From Polytrichum commune (taxonomy: Eukaryota; Streptophyta; Polytrichopsida; Polytrichales; Polytrichaceae), in assembly GCA_950295325.1 (NCBI GenBank), contig OX485809.1:14074001-14138000 (forward strand): a stretch of 64,000 bases of DNA. Direction: 5' to 3'. Numbering within the stretch: the first letter of the stretch is position 1; the number at the start of each line of letters is the position of its first letter. Below the pieces are notes generated by a model that saw nothing but the letters and a program-made list of their open reading frames with translations, was not told where the DNA came from and ran no database searches. Of this stretch, positions 1-10,867 are shown one piece after another. The position numbers and the translations under genes are program-made.

Positions 1-342
1 AAGTACTGTGAGGTGTAACGCCATTGTTACCTATAGAAAGAGTAATTCAGAAATCACAGCTCAACACTATTCGCATGAAAAGAGCAGAGGGTTACTTAAA
101 TGAGAAGGGGCCTTCAAGGGTAAATTTCCAAGGCAAATTTATTGTGTTTCAAAAAAAAATTGTTGATGCAATTAGCATCATGATGATTGAATGTTTTTCT
201 TATGTTCTTCTATTATGTGCCAAATACTGCTCATACAAAAGAAAATTGTTACATAAGATCCACACATATGATTTAGAGGTAATTAAATTTATACACCCAC
301 CCCTTTGCCAATTTACAATGATGAAAAGGAGCACTGGCTTAC

Positions 343-2080
343 TTGTAAGAATTGGTTGTCGACGCCGCTTCTTACGAGATCGCTTCTTGATCAGCTCATA
401 AACAGCCACTGTGATGCCATACAATATGTATATTGACAAGTAGCCGACGGCCCCAAAAAAGTGTATTTTCCCAGAATAAATGATGAGAGAGAGGGCTGCT
501 AGAGAGAACCAGAAGAAACCCACGTCTCGTAAAAAGCACTTGAAATCCAGTCTCACTGGCCGGTCATCTGGAGAAGCTGGTTGCACTGCAAGGCACACCG
601 AACCCGCCACCACTGACGTCACAAAGACTGCGCCCCCAAGAACGCTGTTTAATCCAATCTGTGTGGGAAGGGCATGTTAGGAAGGTCAAGTATTTGGCCA
701 TTAATTGTGTGGTCACTCATCTTAAGTGGGCACCTACATTAAAGTGGTAAGGTAGACAAGCCTCATTGGGTTACTTAATTTAATCGGGCATCTACATTCG
801 AGTGGTATGTGTGGTCCTAAGGATGAACCCCAAAAAGGCATCATGTCCATAGAAGAGATTGGATTACGTACTCAAAATTTGTGAAGTGTTTGAGGTGCAA
901 GAGTCAGACTGGGAGAAGGGACCTATATGAATATTTAAGAAAGAGAATCTTCACTTCTATAATGAATAAGATAAATCATATGAGCTACTGCCTCAACTTA
1001 GGCTGGCTTGTCCATCGACATAGACAGCAATAGATTTGTGCTGTTTCATTTTTCAAAGAAAATTTGGCACCATCTACCTTAGGCTGGCTTATCCATCGAC
1101 ATTGACAGCAATTGATTGCTATTCTTTCATTTTTCAAGGAAAAATTAGCATCACCTACTTTAGGCTAGCTTGTTGATCAAAATTCATAGCGATTGATTGC
1201 TATTCTTTCATTTTTCAAAGAAAAATTAACACCATCTATCTTAGGCTGGCCTGTCCATCGACATTGACAGCAATTGATTGATTAATTCATTGTTCAAAAA
1301 CAGATTAGCACCATCTACCTTAGGCTGCCTTATCGATCAACATTGACAGCAATTGATTGCTATTCTTTCATTTTTTTAAAGGAAAAATGGTGTCAGGTTA
1401 TCATGTCTTCTTACCTGGCTATGTCCAGGCCCCAGAAACGAAGCTATGCTGGCAAACACATCCGGAGCTCCATTCCCTAGAGGAAGGAGAGACACCCCAG
1501 CCACAGTGGGAGGAAGGCGCAACAGATCAGAGAGCTTCTCCAAGGAGCAACAGAAGTAATCCGCTGCGGTGTTCCCCAGCATGTAAAACAGTAGCAGGAG
1601 CCACACACACAGCAGGAAGTACGCAACAATCGGCGCATTCGCAAATTTGCAGTAAAACACCGTGATGTACTCGATTACGGTTCCCGAGTGGCACTCCGTG
1701 TTGGCTTGCACGTATGCACAAGCACTGGGAAATCCCTCGTGTTCCCGAACATTCTCACACGGCCTTGTGATCTTCCGGGGGGGCTTCCGAACGGATGATT
1801 CCGGTGCTGATGTTGTTGTGGTATTCGTAGGTCTCAATTCGATGGCAAAACCTGGACCATATTGATGTTGTTGCAACCCCAACACGTGTCTGCCTCCTGT
1901 GTTGCTCTGAAGAATCCGGTCTCCGTTTTGCTCTTCCAAGGTTTCGGAGAACTGAGAGTTTGTGGGACTTGTTTGCAGAAAGTGAGATGAAAAGTTGGTC
2001 CGGAGGAAGAGTAGGAAGAGAATCAATGACAGAAGGCTCACGAAAGTAGGGCGAACTTGGGTGCCCCTACTCCTTGTCAT
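343..2080 (-). CDS. CCX: Cation/calcium exchanger (CCX-type), 5' part only
   Basis: Two exons on the minus strand, 2080-1415 (222 codons) and 658-343 (105 codons plus 1 nt), joined in phase 0 across a 756-bp GT-AG intron. The ATG at 2080 starts a hydrophobic signal-anchor (about residues 12-27). A Cys-rich loop follows, then membrane segments and the alpha-1 ion-binding motif GNGAPD at 202-207, preceded by [10 protein letters not shown]. Exon 2 opens with IGLNSVLGG, continuing the motif exactly as in plant CCX proteins (the former CAX7-11 group of the Ca2+/cation antiporter superfamily), and carries further membrane helices. It ends at a GTAAGC donor at 342-337 after a basic run ([10 protein letters not shown]). 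The second alpha repeat must lie beyond the left edge, so the gene is incomplete here. Family role: endomembrane exchange of Ca2+, K+ or Na+; the substrate cannot be told from sequence. The presence of this intron is odd, as many angiosperm CCX genes are intronless (from memory). Confidence 0.88.
690..985 (+). repeat. Dispersed repeat family R3, copy a (in CCX intron)
   Basis: Shares blocks with copies near 16.3, 45.9, 46.9, 48.4 and 52.3 kb: an opening like 'ggacacctatatttgagtgg', a middle 'aaaagagatt', and a tail 'gaatcttcactt' followed by 'atatgagct'. No ORF or clear inverted termini. It lies inside the exchanger's intron. Confidence 0.55.
998..1388 (+). repeat. Intronic minisatellite, five copies of ~81 bp
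   Basis: The unit begins 'ttaggctggcttatccatcg' and recurs at about 998, 1079, 1160, 1241 and 1320. Each copy ends with a stretch like 'tattctttcatttttcaa'. Copies differ by a few bases. The array fills the distal half of the CCX intron and stops about 25 bp from the splice donor of exon 1 (minus strand). Confidence 0.85.
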
Positions 2081-3062
2081 TGTGCCCTGGTTTCTTCAGA
2101 TGATCGAACTGCTTATCAACTTTTTTGCATTGACAGGGCCATGATTGCCCTTCTGGAATCCCACCATGCACCACCACCCGAAAAGGCCATGCAGAGACAA
2201 ATTGCCCGCACCTGCTTACAAATCTGCACGTCTTCGTTCGTTAGCTCATTCATTCACGACAACATTATTCTTCAATGCGCCTGCAGATCTGCTACGAAAT
2301 CATCTTCGTTGAAACTTATGCCATTAGGAACTCAAAATCCACAACAACAACCCCACGCAGCTCCCGTGCACCTATAATGCCTCAACTCCCGCAAGACGAT
2401 GCAATACTTAATCCCCAACAACTTCGACCTTCAAAATGTCAAATTTTCTTCAAGTGAATTGTAGTTCAAGCTATCGTTCTCTCTCGATGAATTTCGAAAC
2501 AGGACATCGCATCACGACATAATTGACGCGGTCTCTCACCATCCAGGACAGAACGAAGAAGAAGAAGACACTGGCGGACGAAGTGACGAAGTTTCCGCCA
2601 AAGTCGGACACTCGACTTCAAGGCCGACTTAATACAACAATCACTCACGAGTTACCTAGAATTTCTATTATTAATTCGACAACATCATCAAGAGTCCCCA
2701 CACAACAACACACACACCACCGGTACTCCGTCCCCCACTCACTCGAAGTGAACCAATCCACAACCGTCTTCGACCCAAATGACACTTGAGTTTTAACAAG
2801 GAAAAAAAGAAGGGAACCTCGCCCAATGAGTTCAAAATCTTTTCAAAAGGATGACTCCAGCTCCGCCCCCAACCATAAAGGCACGGATCCTCAACTCCCA
2901 CCACCACCCGGATACATAGGAAGCAGGCCCGGAGACTTTGGGGAGGACCCAAAAACCAAAAAGCTAAGCCGTAAACCAGGAACAGCAACCCTCCGAATTC
3001 ATTCGTTCATTCAACTGCGGGACCACGATTGCAACTCACAACAGAAAGCACCCAAAACGCAC

Positions 3063-3247
3063 CCAAACGCGGCTTGGGAGGCGCATTGAAGGAGAGCAAG
3101 TACAGACAGGATGTACCCGATCGTTGTCAGCCTTACCAAGGCCCCGCCTGCGATTGCGAGCGGGCTGCAGATCAGGAACCAAAAAATGAGTTCACCCCGC
3201 GAGGTAGCACCGTCCTGTGGCCCGTCGGAATCATTCTCCCTCCTCAT
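3063..3247 (-). CDS. Possible first exon of a small membrane protein, unrecognised
   Basis: An ATG at 3247 opens a reading frame with a polar, acidic N-terminus followed by two hydrophobic segments (ELIFWFLICSPLAIAGG and IGYILSVLALLQ). A plausible GTGCGT donor lies at 3062. The stretch sits in a GC-rich, CpG-rich patch (about 3.05-3.45 kb) typical of a promoter or first exon. I could not find a continuing exon before the CCX start, and I do not recognise the family. It could be chance coding in GC-rich DNA. Confidence 0.25.
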
Positions 3248-3339
3248 GACTCATTTCGGGCGCGCGGCCTCCTCCCGATATTGCCAAGCCTATTCTCGAC
3301 GCAAGAACGCTTCCTGTTGCGACTTGCCCGCTCGTCGTT

Positions 3340-3363
3340 CGTCACCGACGGACGGACGGACGG
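3340..3363 (+). repeat. GGAC tetranucleotide microsatellite
   Basis: Short run of GACG/GGAC repeats in the CpG-rich patch. Confidence 0.6.
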
Positions 3364-4265
3364 ACCGCAGACGGACGTGAGCGGTGCCCTTGTGTTGTTA
3401 GCTACCTAGCAGGCTGCTTTGGACGCGGCCCGGCCGCCGACTCCTGTGTGAACGGGGTTTAAGGGTAGATAACAGTGTTCCCCCCCCCTCCCAACTCAAA
3501 CAGGCCTCTACCATCACTCTTTAAGACTCCTTTTAAAGCATGCTCCGTGCAGGCTCCTCCGAAGCCCACTTATGATATATCTCCCCGTCGATTATATTCT
3601 AACATCACATTATCCAAATCCATAACAATATTTGGTGGGATTCCAGTAATTACATTAATTAATTAATTTTGTATGAATACTTGTGAAAGTAGGTGGCGTT
3701 CCTAAAATATTATAAAATATATATATATTAAATCAGGACACTAAATTTAAGTGTCATTTTAGAATGACACAGACAATTTTAAATGGTAAGTCATAAAAAT
3801 TATAACCTCAATGTTAATGATGATGATGTAACTTTATTTGACCTCCAAGTTAATTATGTGCTTCATTGATGGTTTCATTTCCAGAATGAAATCCCAATGA
3901 ATTGCTTGTTTACTAATTGGAAGTGCACACATTTATATATTGGATTTTAGACCTTGAAGGCGAAGTGCACTCAATATGGGATTTGTAGCCAAGCGGCCTT
4001 CAAGAATGCAAGGGCAATATTTTTTCGAAGTTGGGCGGGGCGGGCAGCAGTTTTCAGTCGGGTTCAGAAATTTCCCAAAAGGTTGCCCCCGCCCGGATTT
4101 GACACCCCGCATAGTTCGTATGGGTGAACTTAATGTCCACCGATTGATAGTACTTCATATAATATTGTCAGATATTTACAATATTAAGTCTGAATGTGGG
4201 GAATATTCTGTGAAATATTGTTAGTTCCGCATAACATTGATATGGATATGAATAATGTTATGAAG

Positions 4266-4890
4266 TTAGAGGGTCCTCTCTCCAAAATGCTTTGGCACCT
4301 CTCCACATGGAACGCCAACGGAACGAGGTTGCCGACTCATGTGTGGATTGGGTTTGAGGGTGGATAACAATGTACCACCCCCACTCATGCAGCCACAAAC
4401 TGGCCTCTACCATTAGTTTTTAAGACTTTCTTTAAGGCAATGTCGCATGCTCCATCCGGGCTCCCCCAAAGCCCACCTAAGATACATCTCCCCGCTGATT
4501 GTGTTCTAAGTTAGAGGGTCCTCTCTCCAAAATGCTTTGACACCTCTCCATATGGAGCACCAACGAAACCAAGCCGCCGACTCATGTGTGGACGGGATTT
4601 GAGGGTGGGTAATACTAGTGTATCTCCACTCTTGTAGCTGCAAATTGGCCTTTGTCGTCAGTTTTTAAGATAATTTAAAGGCAATGTCGCATGTTTCATC
4701 GATGCTTCCCCAAAACCGACATATGTCTTTATTTCTTATGTCCCGTTGATTATGTTATAGAGGGTCCACTCTTCATAAATGCCTTTCTAGCTCTCTGAAT
4801 GGAGCACCAATACAACCATGCCGTCAATTCATGTGTGAGCGGGCTTTAAAGGTGAGTTTAAGAGCACCTCAACTCATGGAGCCGCAAATT
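4266..4890 (+). repeat. Tandem repeat, ~245-bp unit, about 2.6 copies plus an outlying copy
   Basis: Units start at about 4266, 4511 and 4754 with 'gagggtcctctctccaaaat' or close variants. Each contains 'ccgactcatgtgtg', 'ttttaagac' and 'ggcaatgtcgcatg'. A diverged fourth copy lies at about 3405-3605 (shared blocks include 'ccgccgactcctgtgtg' and 'tctaccatcactctttaaga'). No coding potential is shared across copies. Confidence 0.8.
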
Positions 4891-4920
4891 CTAAGAATTC
4901 TTGTAGCTTGTGATCATCTA

Positions 4921-4953
4921 GCTACAAAAACAAAAACAAAAACAAAAACAAAA
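4921..4953 (+). repeat. (CAAAAA)n microsatellite
   Basis: About five consecutive CAAAAA units. Confidence 0.8.
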
Positions 4954-6092
4954 TCCTTAAAACCTTCTTTTCCTTGGCCCAACTCTTTAGTCTCAAAAAT
5001 TGAGTTGGTGCCCTTTTCCGACCCTTACTACCAACCAAAGTGGACATTCCACTTCTTGAATCATATTCTATGGCCGGTTTGTGACCTTCGCCCTTGGTGC
5101 CTTCAACATCCTTGGGGTGATCTCGTAGTTCTTACAGGGATGGATGATGGGGTCAGTCCTGGGTTTTTTGTTCTTATGTCGTATTGTATTAACATAAAAA
5201 CTATCTTTGTGGACCAATGCCATGCATTTGAGGCCCAAAATATTTAGTTGGAATATATAGTGTCATTTTAGGTTGAATGTTAGTAATGGATACTACGTAC
5301 CTTAACCAATTGTTGGATTCTATGCTATTTGGATGCAAGTGCACACCACTTACTAATTACATTTGGTTCAAGATAAATATAGTGTTCGTGAAAACATCAC
5401 ATTCACATGTAACTTAGTTTTTCAAGGCCGACTCAATTTCTAGTCTTGTGGGGTGCACTTTAACTTTAGACAAATCTGCATTTTGAGACTACTTTTGTAT
5501 GGGCACAAGTACATAAAGTAAAGAAGAAGTCTTTTAATATAACCAATGTTATGTTTTGATTGCTATCAAGAGTGTTTAAAGTAACTATGAAGAACATAAC
5601 ATTCATGATTTAAAAAGACCTTTTCCCTCGTTATCACTTGCACATCCTACCAACATTTTGTAAATACATCCAAATGTGGTTGGCAAAAGTGGCCTCCAAA
5701 GACCAATTCAAGCCAACCTTTCTTGTATTCGAGAAAACGACATTTATGACATTTTTGCGTGTCATGTGACGGTTTCACAAATACCATGTTCATAACACAA
5801 TTCTATGATGATTGGGAGTCACACGTTGCTTTCACACATTGGTTTTAGACCCTATGAAACCATACATGAAAACTACATCTCGGCACTCAAAGTGTTGAAC
5901 CATCAATTTTTTTATTTTATTTTTATCAAACCCCTAGTTTGGTTGTCAAGGCTTGAAGTTGCCACAAAAGTAATTTGAGTTTGATCCTCCTACCATGCTA
6001 ATGCTACATTGTACCAAAGAAAGATAGATGATGCAAATGAGAAATCTTCCACCATTGGACATAGCTTGAGCTCTTACACAAATTTGATGGAG
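4954..6092. other. AT-rich intergenic DNA, no gene seen
   Basis: Composition is AT-rich with frequent stops in all frames. No repeat or recognisable element was found up to the Harbinger boundary at 6093. Confidence 0.6.
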
Positions 6093-6095
6093 TTA

Positions 6096-6152
6096 GGGGG
6101 GGGGGGGGGGGGGCGCACCCGGGGGGCACAGGCCGGGACCGGGGCGGCAACT
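6096..6152 (+). repeat. Left terminal inverted repeat of the Harbinger element
   Basis: Begins with 18 consecutive G directly after the TTA target site. Blocks CGCACC, CGGGAC and GGCAACT match the right end in the same order. The G run replaces what is GGGCCAGCC at the right end, so it looks like a homopolymer expansion. Confidence 0.75.
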
Positions 6153-6154
6153 CG

Positions 6155-8039
6155 TATTTTTGATCTGCCGGAGGCCGCACCAGGTGGGTCCATACTGGAC
6201 CGAACCTAGGTGTGTCAGATGGCGCCCGAGCCACCTGGCTCCCGGAAATCCAAGGCAGGCACACAAAACGGAGGAATTTGTAACGCTGCCTGCAAGCAAC
6301 GTTAGGAGCCACTGGGGATGAGGACATCCAATTGTGGACAGAATCTGTCCACCAGCTGGTCGTCGGAGGGGACCGGGTCGCCGCTCCCGCGGGGTCGCTC
6401 CCGAGGGTTTGTGTTTCGCTACACGAAATTTCGCTCGCGGGAGCTTCGATCGGCGTGGACGCTTGTTGCGGATGTCGACGGTTCGGCTTGGAGCCCGCCT
6501 TTGAGGATTTCCGTCTGTGCGGGAGTAGCGGCGGGGAGGCTTGTGCTTCACTGCGCCTCGAGAAACTGCATAGCATTTTGATCTGGTGAGTGGTTTGTTG
6601 GTCAATTTTGATGGGTTCGGATGTGCACAGACTTGTGCTGCGGCCATGGCGCGGTCAGGCGGCCCTGTGGGTGCGGGATGTGCTTCGATTGTGGTTGCAT
6701 CATGTTTGTCGATATGTGCGCTTTCAAAGCGCCGGACAGGCACACTGCGCAGTGTCCTGGTGCAACCGCGCTCTGGCCTCGTGTCTGCCTCTTTTGTTGC
6801 TTCGACGTGCTGTCTTTGTCCCTGGATGTGTGTGCTCCTCTTTTGTTTGCCTTCACTGCATCCATTTTTGGGATGCAGTGGACTGCATGGACACAGTCGT
6901 CTCCGACTTGGCCTCGGCAGTACTCGGGGTTCTGCCTTCTGTATTTGTTGGCTTCTGATTATACCCGCCTTGTCCTCCCGACTCTTCCAATGCAGCACAA
7001 CCTCCGCCAAGTGACTGCCCCTGGAGTGCTGCCGCCTGCGGGTGTCGGTTTCGGAGGCCGCATTGCTGCTCCTGGGGTCATTTCAGCGTCACCGCGTCGG
7101 AGCTGTCCACAGGTATTTGGCACTTCGGCAGGTTTTTTATTTTTTATTTTTTGTTAAGTGGCATTCATGGTCTCCATACGTGCCATCCATCCACGCTTGT
7201 GGTCTTTCAAGGTGCGCGATCCTGTGCTCACGATGCTCATAGCAAAATCCTTTTTTTTTCGTGCGGAATGTGGTCCGTGTGTGCTGCATTCCATGCTCCA
7301 AGCTTGCGTGTTATTTGCTTTCATCTCCCTCTTGTCGCACACGGTCAAGGGTTCTGTCAGTCCTGCCGTCCAATTTCAATGCCCTCTTGCATTGTTGCCT
7401 CTGGTTTCCTTTCCTGGCGTTATCGGGATTGTGGCTGCATTCCTGCCCATGGGTCTGGGCGTGCTCGGTGCACGCATTCTCAGTTGCGTGCAAGGCAGAC
7501 CCAACCGGGCGGACACTCAGCGCATGCGTTTGGGTTCTCTGTTCTGCCGACGCCTGCCAGTGGAGCGGCACCCACTGCCATCGCAGCCATGCTGCAATTG
7601 CTGGTCAAGGGATGTCCCTGCATTCCTGGAATGCATGCATTGTTTTGTCCAGCTGTTGCTTCGTCGTTTGCAAACTCATTGGGATTCGATTGTAGCTGCG
7701 TTGGGGTGCTCGGTATTTTGAGTGGCAGTCCTGCATTTATGTCCGATTGTTGTGCAGGGCTCGCGAATGTATGTGTTTCCGCCTGCCTTGCGAGTGCTGG
7801 CAGTGGGTGGGCATTTTTGTGCGTGGTGTTCGCACGGCCCCGACCACCCATCCTGCCCAAAATGCGATCGGAGTTGTGACCGCTCCTTGCACCACAATGT
7901 GCCAGTGACCAGGCAGCCCTGTGGGACTTGGCTCTTGAGTCTGAATTGTTTTGTTTCCATCCTCTGCACCCCGACCGATGTTGCATTTTTCTCCCTTCAG
8001 CTCTTGCGTGCGTGTACAGGTTAGGTTCTGCATCGAGGG
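6155..8039. other. Left subterminal region of the Harbinger element
   Basis: GC-rich DNA that is open in several frames on both strands at once, as expected from base composition rather than coding; none of those frames shows a recognisable domain. It should hold the promoter and 5' leader of the trihelix gene. A pyrimidine tract with an AG at 8021-8022 just before the start codon would suit a leader intron, but this is inference. Confidence 0.5.
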
Positions 8040-9224
8040 ATGGACGACATTGTCGACTTGGACGATGGCTCCCAGTTTCCGTCGTCACAAGCAGTACATG
8101 ATGCGGAGTTCGGGAATGCGCCCGGATTTATGGATAGTCAAACGGTGTTGCCCACTACGGCAGCTGGCAGCAGAGGAGGGGGACGTTCACGAGGCAAGAA
8201 TGGTGCTTCCCGGTCATCCCAGGGTGCTTCCCAATCCCAAACTGCACCTCCCCACAAATTGCGGGGGCCCAATTGGACCGAGGCCGAAATGCTTGTTCTC
8301 ATAGGGCAGAAACGTATTGAGTGGGATGGGAGGCACAATTGCAGCCAGCCTTCTCTTGCAAAGTTTGTATATGGTACCACGGCATGGAAATTGGTGTTGG
8401 CAGGGTGCATGGCTGTGGTGGGTTTTCGTGTGAGAGATGCTGACCAGTTGACAAACAAGTGGGATGGATTAATCAAGGACTACAAAAAACTTAAGGAATA
8501 CATAGAGGGTACCGGTTCGGGGAATTGGTGGGGCATGAATAGAGATGAGAAGAGGGATTTGTGCAAAACAAGAAGATTGCCACTTGAGTTTAGCGAGTGC
8601 ATGTACATTGAGATGGAGAAGTTCGTTGGCAAGCGACAGATTTTTGGTCGTGCATCGGACGTCGTTGACTCTGACCGCTTGTCCTCGCCCCCCGCCAAAA
8701 ACTTTGGTCGCTCCCCACCCTCTCCCCGTGTGCCCACGTTTGTGGGAGGGGGCAGCCCTGCCACCAGTGCCACAACCGCACCGTCCTCCCCCACGAGGAC
8801 CACACCTGGAGACGACATGCCCGGCTCAACTGGCCGTAAGCGTAAAGCGGCGGGCACGGACAACCTAGTGGACTTTGTGAAGGACTTCAACTACGACTAC
8901 CTTTCGCGAGTGGAATCACAAGAGCGGGATAAGAGGACATGGAGGACTGAGGTTATGGCACTTGACATGGCACGAGAGGCAAGACTTGCACAGAAAGATG
9001 CGGAGGCTTCTAGCCTCGACAAGAAACTTTATGACTTGGAGGTTGAGAGAACCAAAAACTTGGGCAACATGACAAGCGCCTTGCTTATGCTGGCAACATC
9101 AATGGATGCCCTTACCAGGTACAGTGTTTCCCCCCCTACCCAATTCCAGTTTCTCTCTATGCTATGTCATGATCTCCGCGGATGTCTAGCTATGTACTCG
9201 GTGTTCTGTGTCCGCACCATGTAG
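8040..9224 (+). CDS. Harbinger Myb/SANT-like trihelix DNA-binding protein (accessory ORF)
   Basis: 394 codons from an ATG at 8040. After a Ser/Gly/Arg-rich leader, a trihelix domain runs from about residue 76 to 195. It starts GPNWTEAEMLVLI, has the second conserved Trp at AWKLVLAG, the third-helix region DQLTNKWDGLIKDYKKLK, and a following NWWGM. This arrangement matches the Myb/SANT-like partner of PIF/Harbinger transposases, which in characterised members binds the element ends and helps the transposase into the nucleus. A Ser/Pro-rich linker with a basic patch GRKRKAAG (about 262-269) could serve as a nuclear signal. The C-terminus (about 290-365) is charged and probably helical. The stop codon lies inside the convergent transposase gene, a 58-bp tail-to-tail overlap. 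The last ~30 residues follow a possible donor (GTACAG) and may be replaced by splicing. Confidence 0.82.
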   Translation: MDDIVDLDDGSQFPSSQAVHDAEFGNAPGFMDSQTVLPTTAAGSRGGGRSRGKNGASRSSQGASQSQTAPPHKLRGPNWTEAEMLVLIGQKRIEWDGRHNCSQPSLAKFVYGTTAWKLVLAGCMAVVGFRVRDADQLTNKWDGLIKDYKKLKEYIEGTGSGNWWGMNRDEKRDLCKTRRLPLEFSECMYIEMEKFVGKRQIFGRASDVVDSDRLSSPPAKNFGRSPPSPRVPTFVGGGSPATSATTAPSSPTRTTPGDDMPGSTGRKRKAAGTDNLVDFVKDFNYDYLSRVESQERDKRTWRTEVMALDMAREARLAQKDAEASSLDKKLYDLEVERTKNLGNMTSALLMLATSMDALTRYSVSPPTQFQFLSMLCHDLRGCLAMYSVFCVRTM

Positions 9225-10645
9225 TCCAACAAGTCCTCCCTGGCCATCTTGCCTTCCAACAATGCTCTGTCCTCGCCCACAAGGCCCATTGGCCTTGGAG
9301 GTTGAAATGTGTCTTCCTCCCCCCTGCGGAGGAGGTCGTGATCGTCCATTGTAGGCAGGTGGCAGTCCGCGAGAATTTGGTCTAGGGTGCGGTCTTTGCT
9401 CGCGAGGAGTATGTTGTGCAACACACAACATGCGTGCACAACCGTAGGCAGGAACTCCAATTTCAACGATGTCTTTCCTCCAATCTCTTTAAACCTCGCT
9501 TTAAGTATACCGAAAGCTCTCTCCACGCACATGCGTGTCGATGAATGCTTGCGGTTGAACCAAACCTCCTCATTTGTTAAAGCCATGCCCATAGGGCCCA
9601 TCTTGAATGGTGTCATGCACCAACTCAAGAGAGGGTACCCTTTGTCTGCCACTATGTAGGGGGGAAATGGCAAGCCCGCAGGCCAGGTCATAGGGTCATC
9701 GTGGAATCCACTCATGACACCCTCGTCCACCTTCCTGTACAACTCCGAGGATTTGAAGTGTGCGTTGTCATGCAGTGAGCCGGGAGGTCCAGTGTTTATT
9801 GATGTGAAATAACATTTAGTGTCGACAACCCCCTGGAGCAAAATGGAGAAGGACTTGTTTCTGTTGCGGTGATCGGCCGCCACAATGCTATTTGGTGGTG
9901 CCAAGATGTATACGTGCGTGCCATCAATGGCGCCGATACAGTTGGGCATGCTTTGTTTACCCTGGAAGGCAGTAGTAACTCGTGCCAGTCTCCGGCCAGT
10001 TGGCCAAGCTATGAGGTGGCCGAAGTTGATGCTTATGGCATGGCACACTTGCCGCAAGATGCCATGCACTGTGGATTTCCCAATTGCGGCTTTGTCGGCC
10101 ACTAGTGGTATCGACACACCGTGCATGAGCTTGAACAAGGTGACAATGACTTTCTTCTCGACACCTACAGGTTGCCTCCAATGTGTCGGTTGTCCCTGTA
10201 TGAATGGTCGAAGATCTTGCACAAGCCTGTCAAACGTCCTCCTCCGCATTCTCAGAATGTCATAGAACATGTCGGGGGTGTAGATGTTGAACAAATACTC
10301 CTCGAACCAGCATGTAGACCTGGGTTTGACGTACCACTTTGAATCCAAGTCATGAACGTGCCAGGCAACAAGGTCAAGTATTTGCTTATCGTGTGGGTGA
10401 GGTAGTGTTTCCTCGTCGGCATCATGCCTCAAGAATGCAAGGTCAGATGCTCCGATTCCGTCAACATTAACTCCCAGCTTCATTTTTTTCCTGTGCAAGA
10501 GGTGTGACATGGTGGCCTCAACTGAGGCAATGTGCATGTGGACCACAATCATTGACAGGTCAATGATTGCCATGATAATGGGCATCGCAGTGGCAACACT
10601 GCCTTTGGCTACTGACATGTGCTGCGTTGGTGTGTGTAGGGGCAT
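9167..10645 (-). CDS. Harbinger DDE transposase (HARBI1/ALP1-like nuclease)
   Basis: The minus-strand frame is open from about 10867 and has its first ATG at 10645, giving 492 residues; upstream residues would need a spliced 5' exon (an AG acceptor sits at 10868-10867). Counting from the GTG at 10822, the nuclease triad is D300 (GAIDGTHV), D393 (VADKGYP) and E434 (CVERAFGILKARF), the DDE_Tnp_4 signature. Upstream, TFDRLVQDLRPFI and AIGKSTVHGILRQVC form the usual N-terminal helix-turn-helix. No stop or frameshift interrupts the nuclease fold. The enzyme would cut and join the element ends at TTA/TAA sites with its trihelix partner. Domesticated relatives (HARBI1, ALP1) share the fold, but the TIRs and TSD around this copy argue for a transposon. 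Confidence 0.9.
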   Translation of the reverse strand: MPLHTPTQHMSVAKGSVATAMPIIMAIIDLSMIVVHMHIASVEATMSHLLHRKKMKLGVNVDGIGASDLAFLRHDADEETLPHPHDKQILDLVAWHVHDLDSKWYVKPRSTCWFEEYLFNIYTPDMFYDILRMRRRTFDRLVQDLRPFIQGQPTHWRQPVGVEKKVIVTLFKLMHGVSIPLVADKAAIGKSTVHGILRQVCHAISINFGHLIAWPTGRRLARVTTAFQGKQSMPNCIGAIDGTHVYILAPPNSIVAADHRNRNKSFSILLQGVVDTKCYFTSINTGPPGSLHDNAHFKSSELYRKVDEGVMSGFHDDPMTWPAGLPFPPYIVADKGYPLLSWCMTPFKMGPMGMALTNEEVWFNRKHSSTRMCVERAFGILKARFKEIGGKTSLKLEFLPTVVHACCVLHNILLASKDRTLDQILADCHLPTMDDHDLLRRGEEDTFQPPRPMGLVGEDRALLEGKMAREDLLDYMVRTQNTEYIARHPRRS

Positions 10646-10867
10646 GTTGCATGGTTCGGCGCGATCGGAGCCTGTCGGGCTGCATGGACTCGGGGGTGCA
10701 GGGCCGAGCGGAGAGCCAGCTTCGGAGCCAGCTGCAGGCGAGAGGAGAGTGTATGCGGATGGCAGGTGGGCAGCTGGACCGCTGCGAACTGAAGCTGCTG
10801 GAGATAGACCCTGGGAGCGCACTGACGGACGTTCCGGCCCCGAGCCGGATTGAATGTCGTCTTGTTC

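Noticed and set aside
2671-2988. Minus-strand 105-codon open frame upstream of the exchanger
   Set aside because: Trp/Leu/Cys-rich translation without a start context, conserved motif or acceptor linking it to the possible exon at 3063-3247.
6093-7157. Long overlapping open frames on both strands (up to about 300 codons)
   Set aside because: They lie in GC-rich transposon arm DNA with several frames open together, low-complexity translation and no domain; one even reads across the element boundary.
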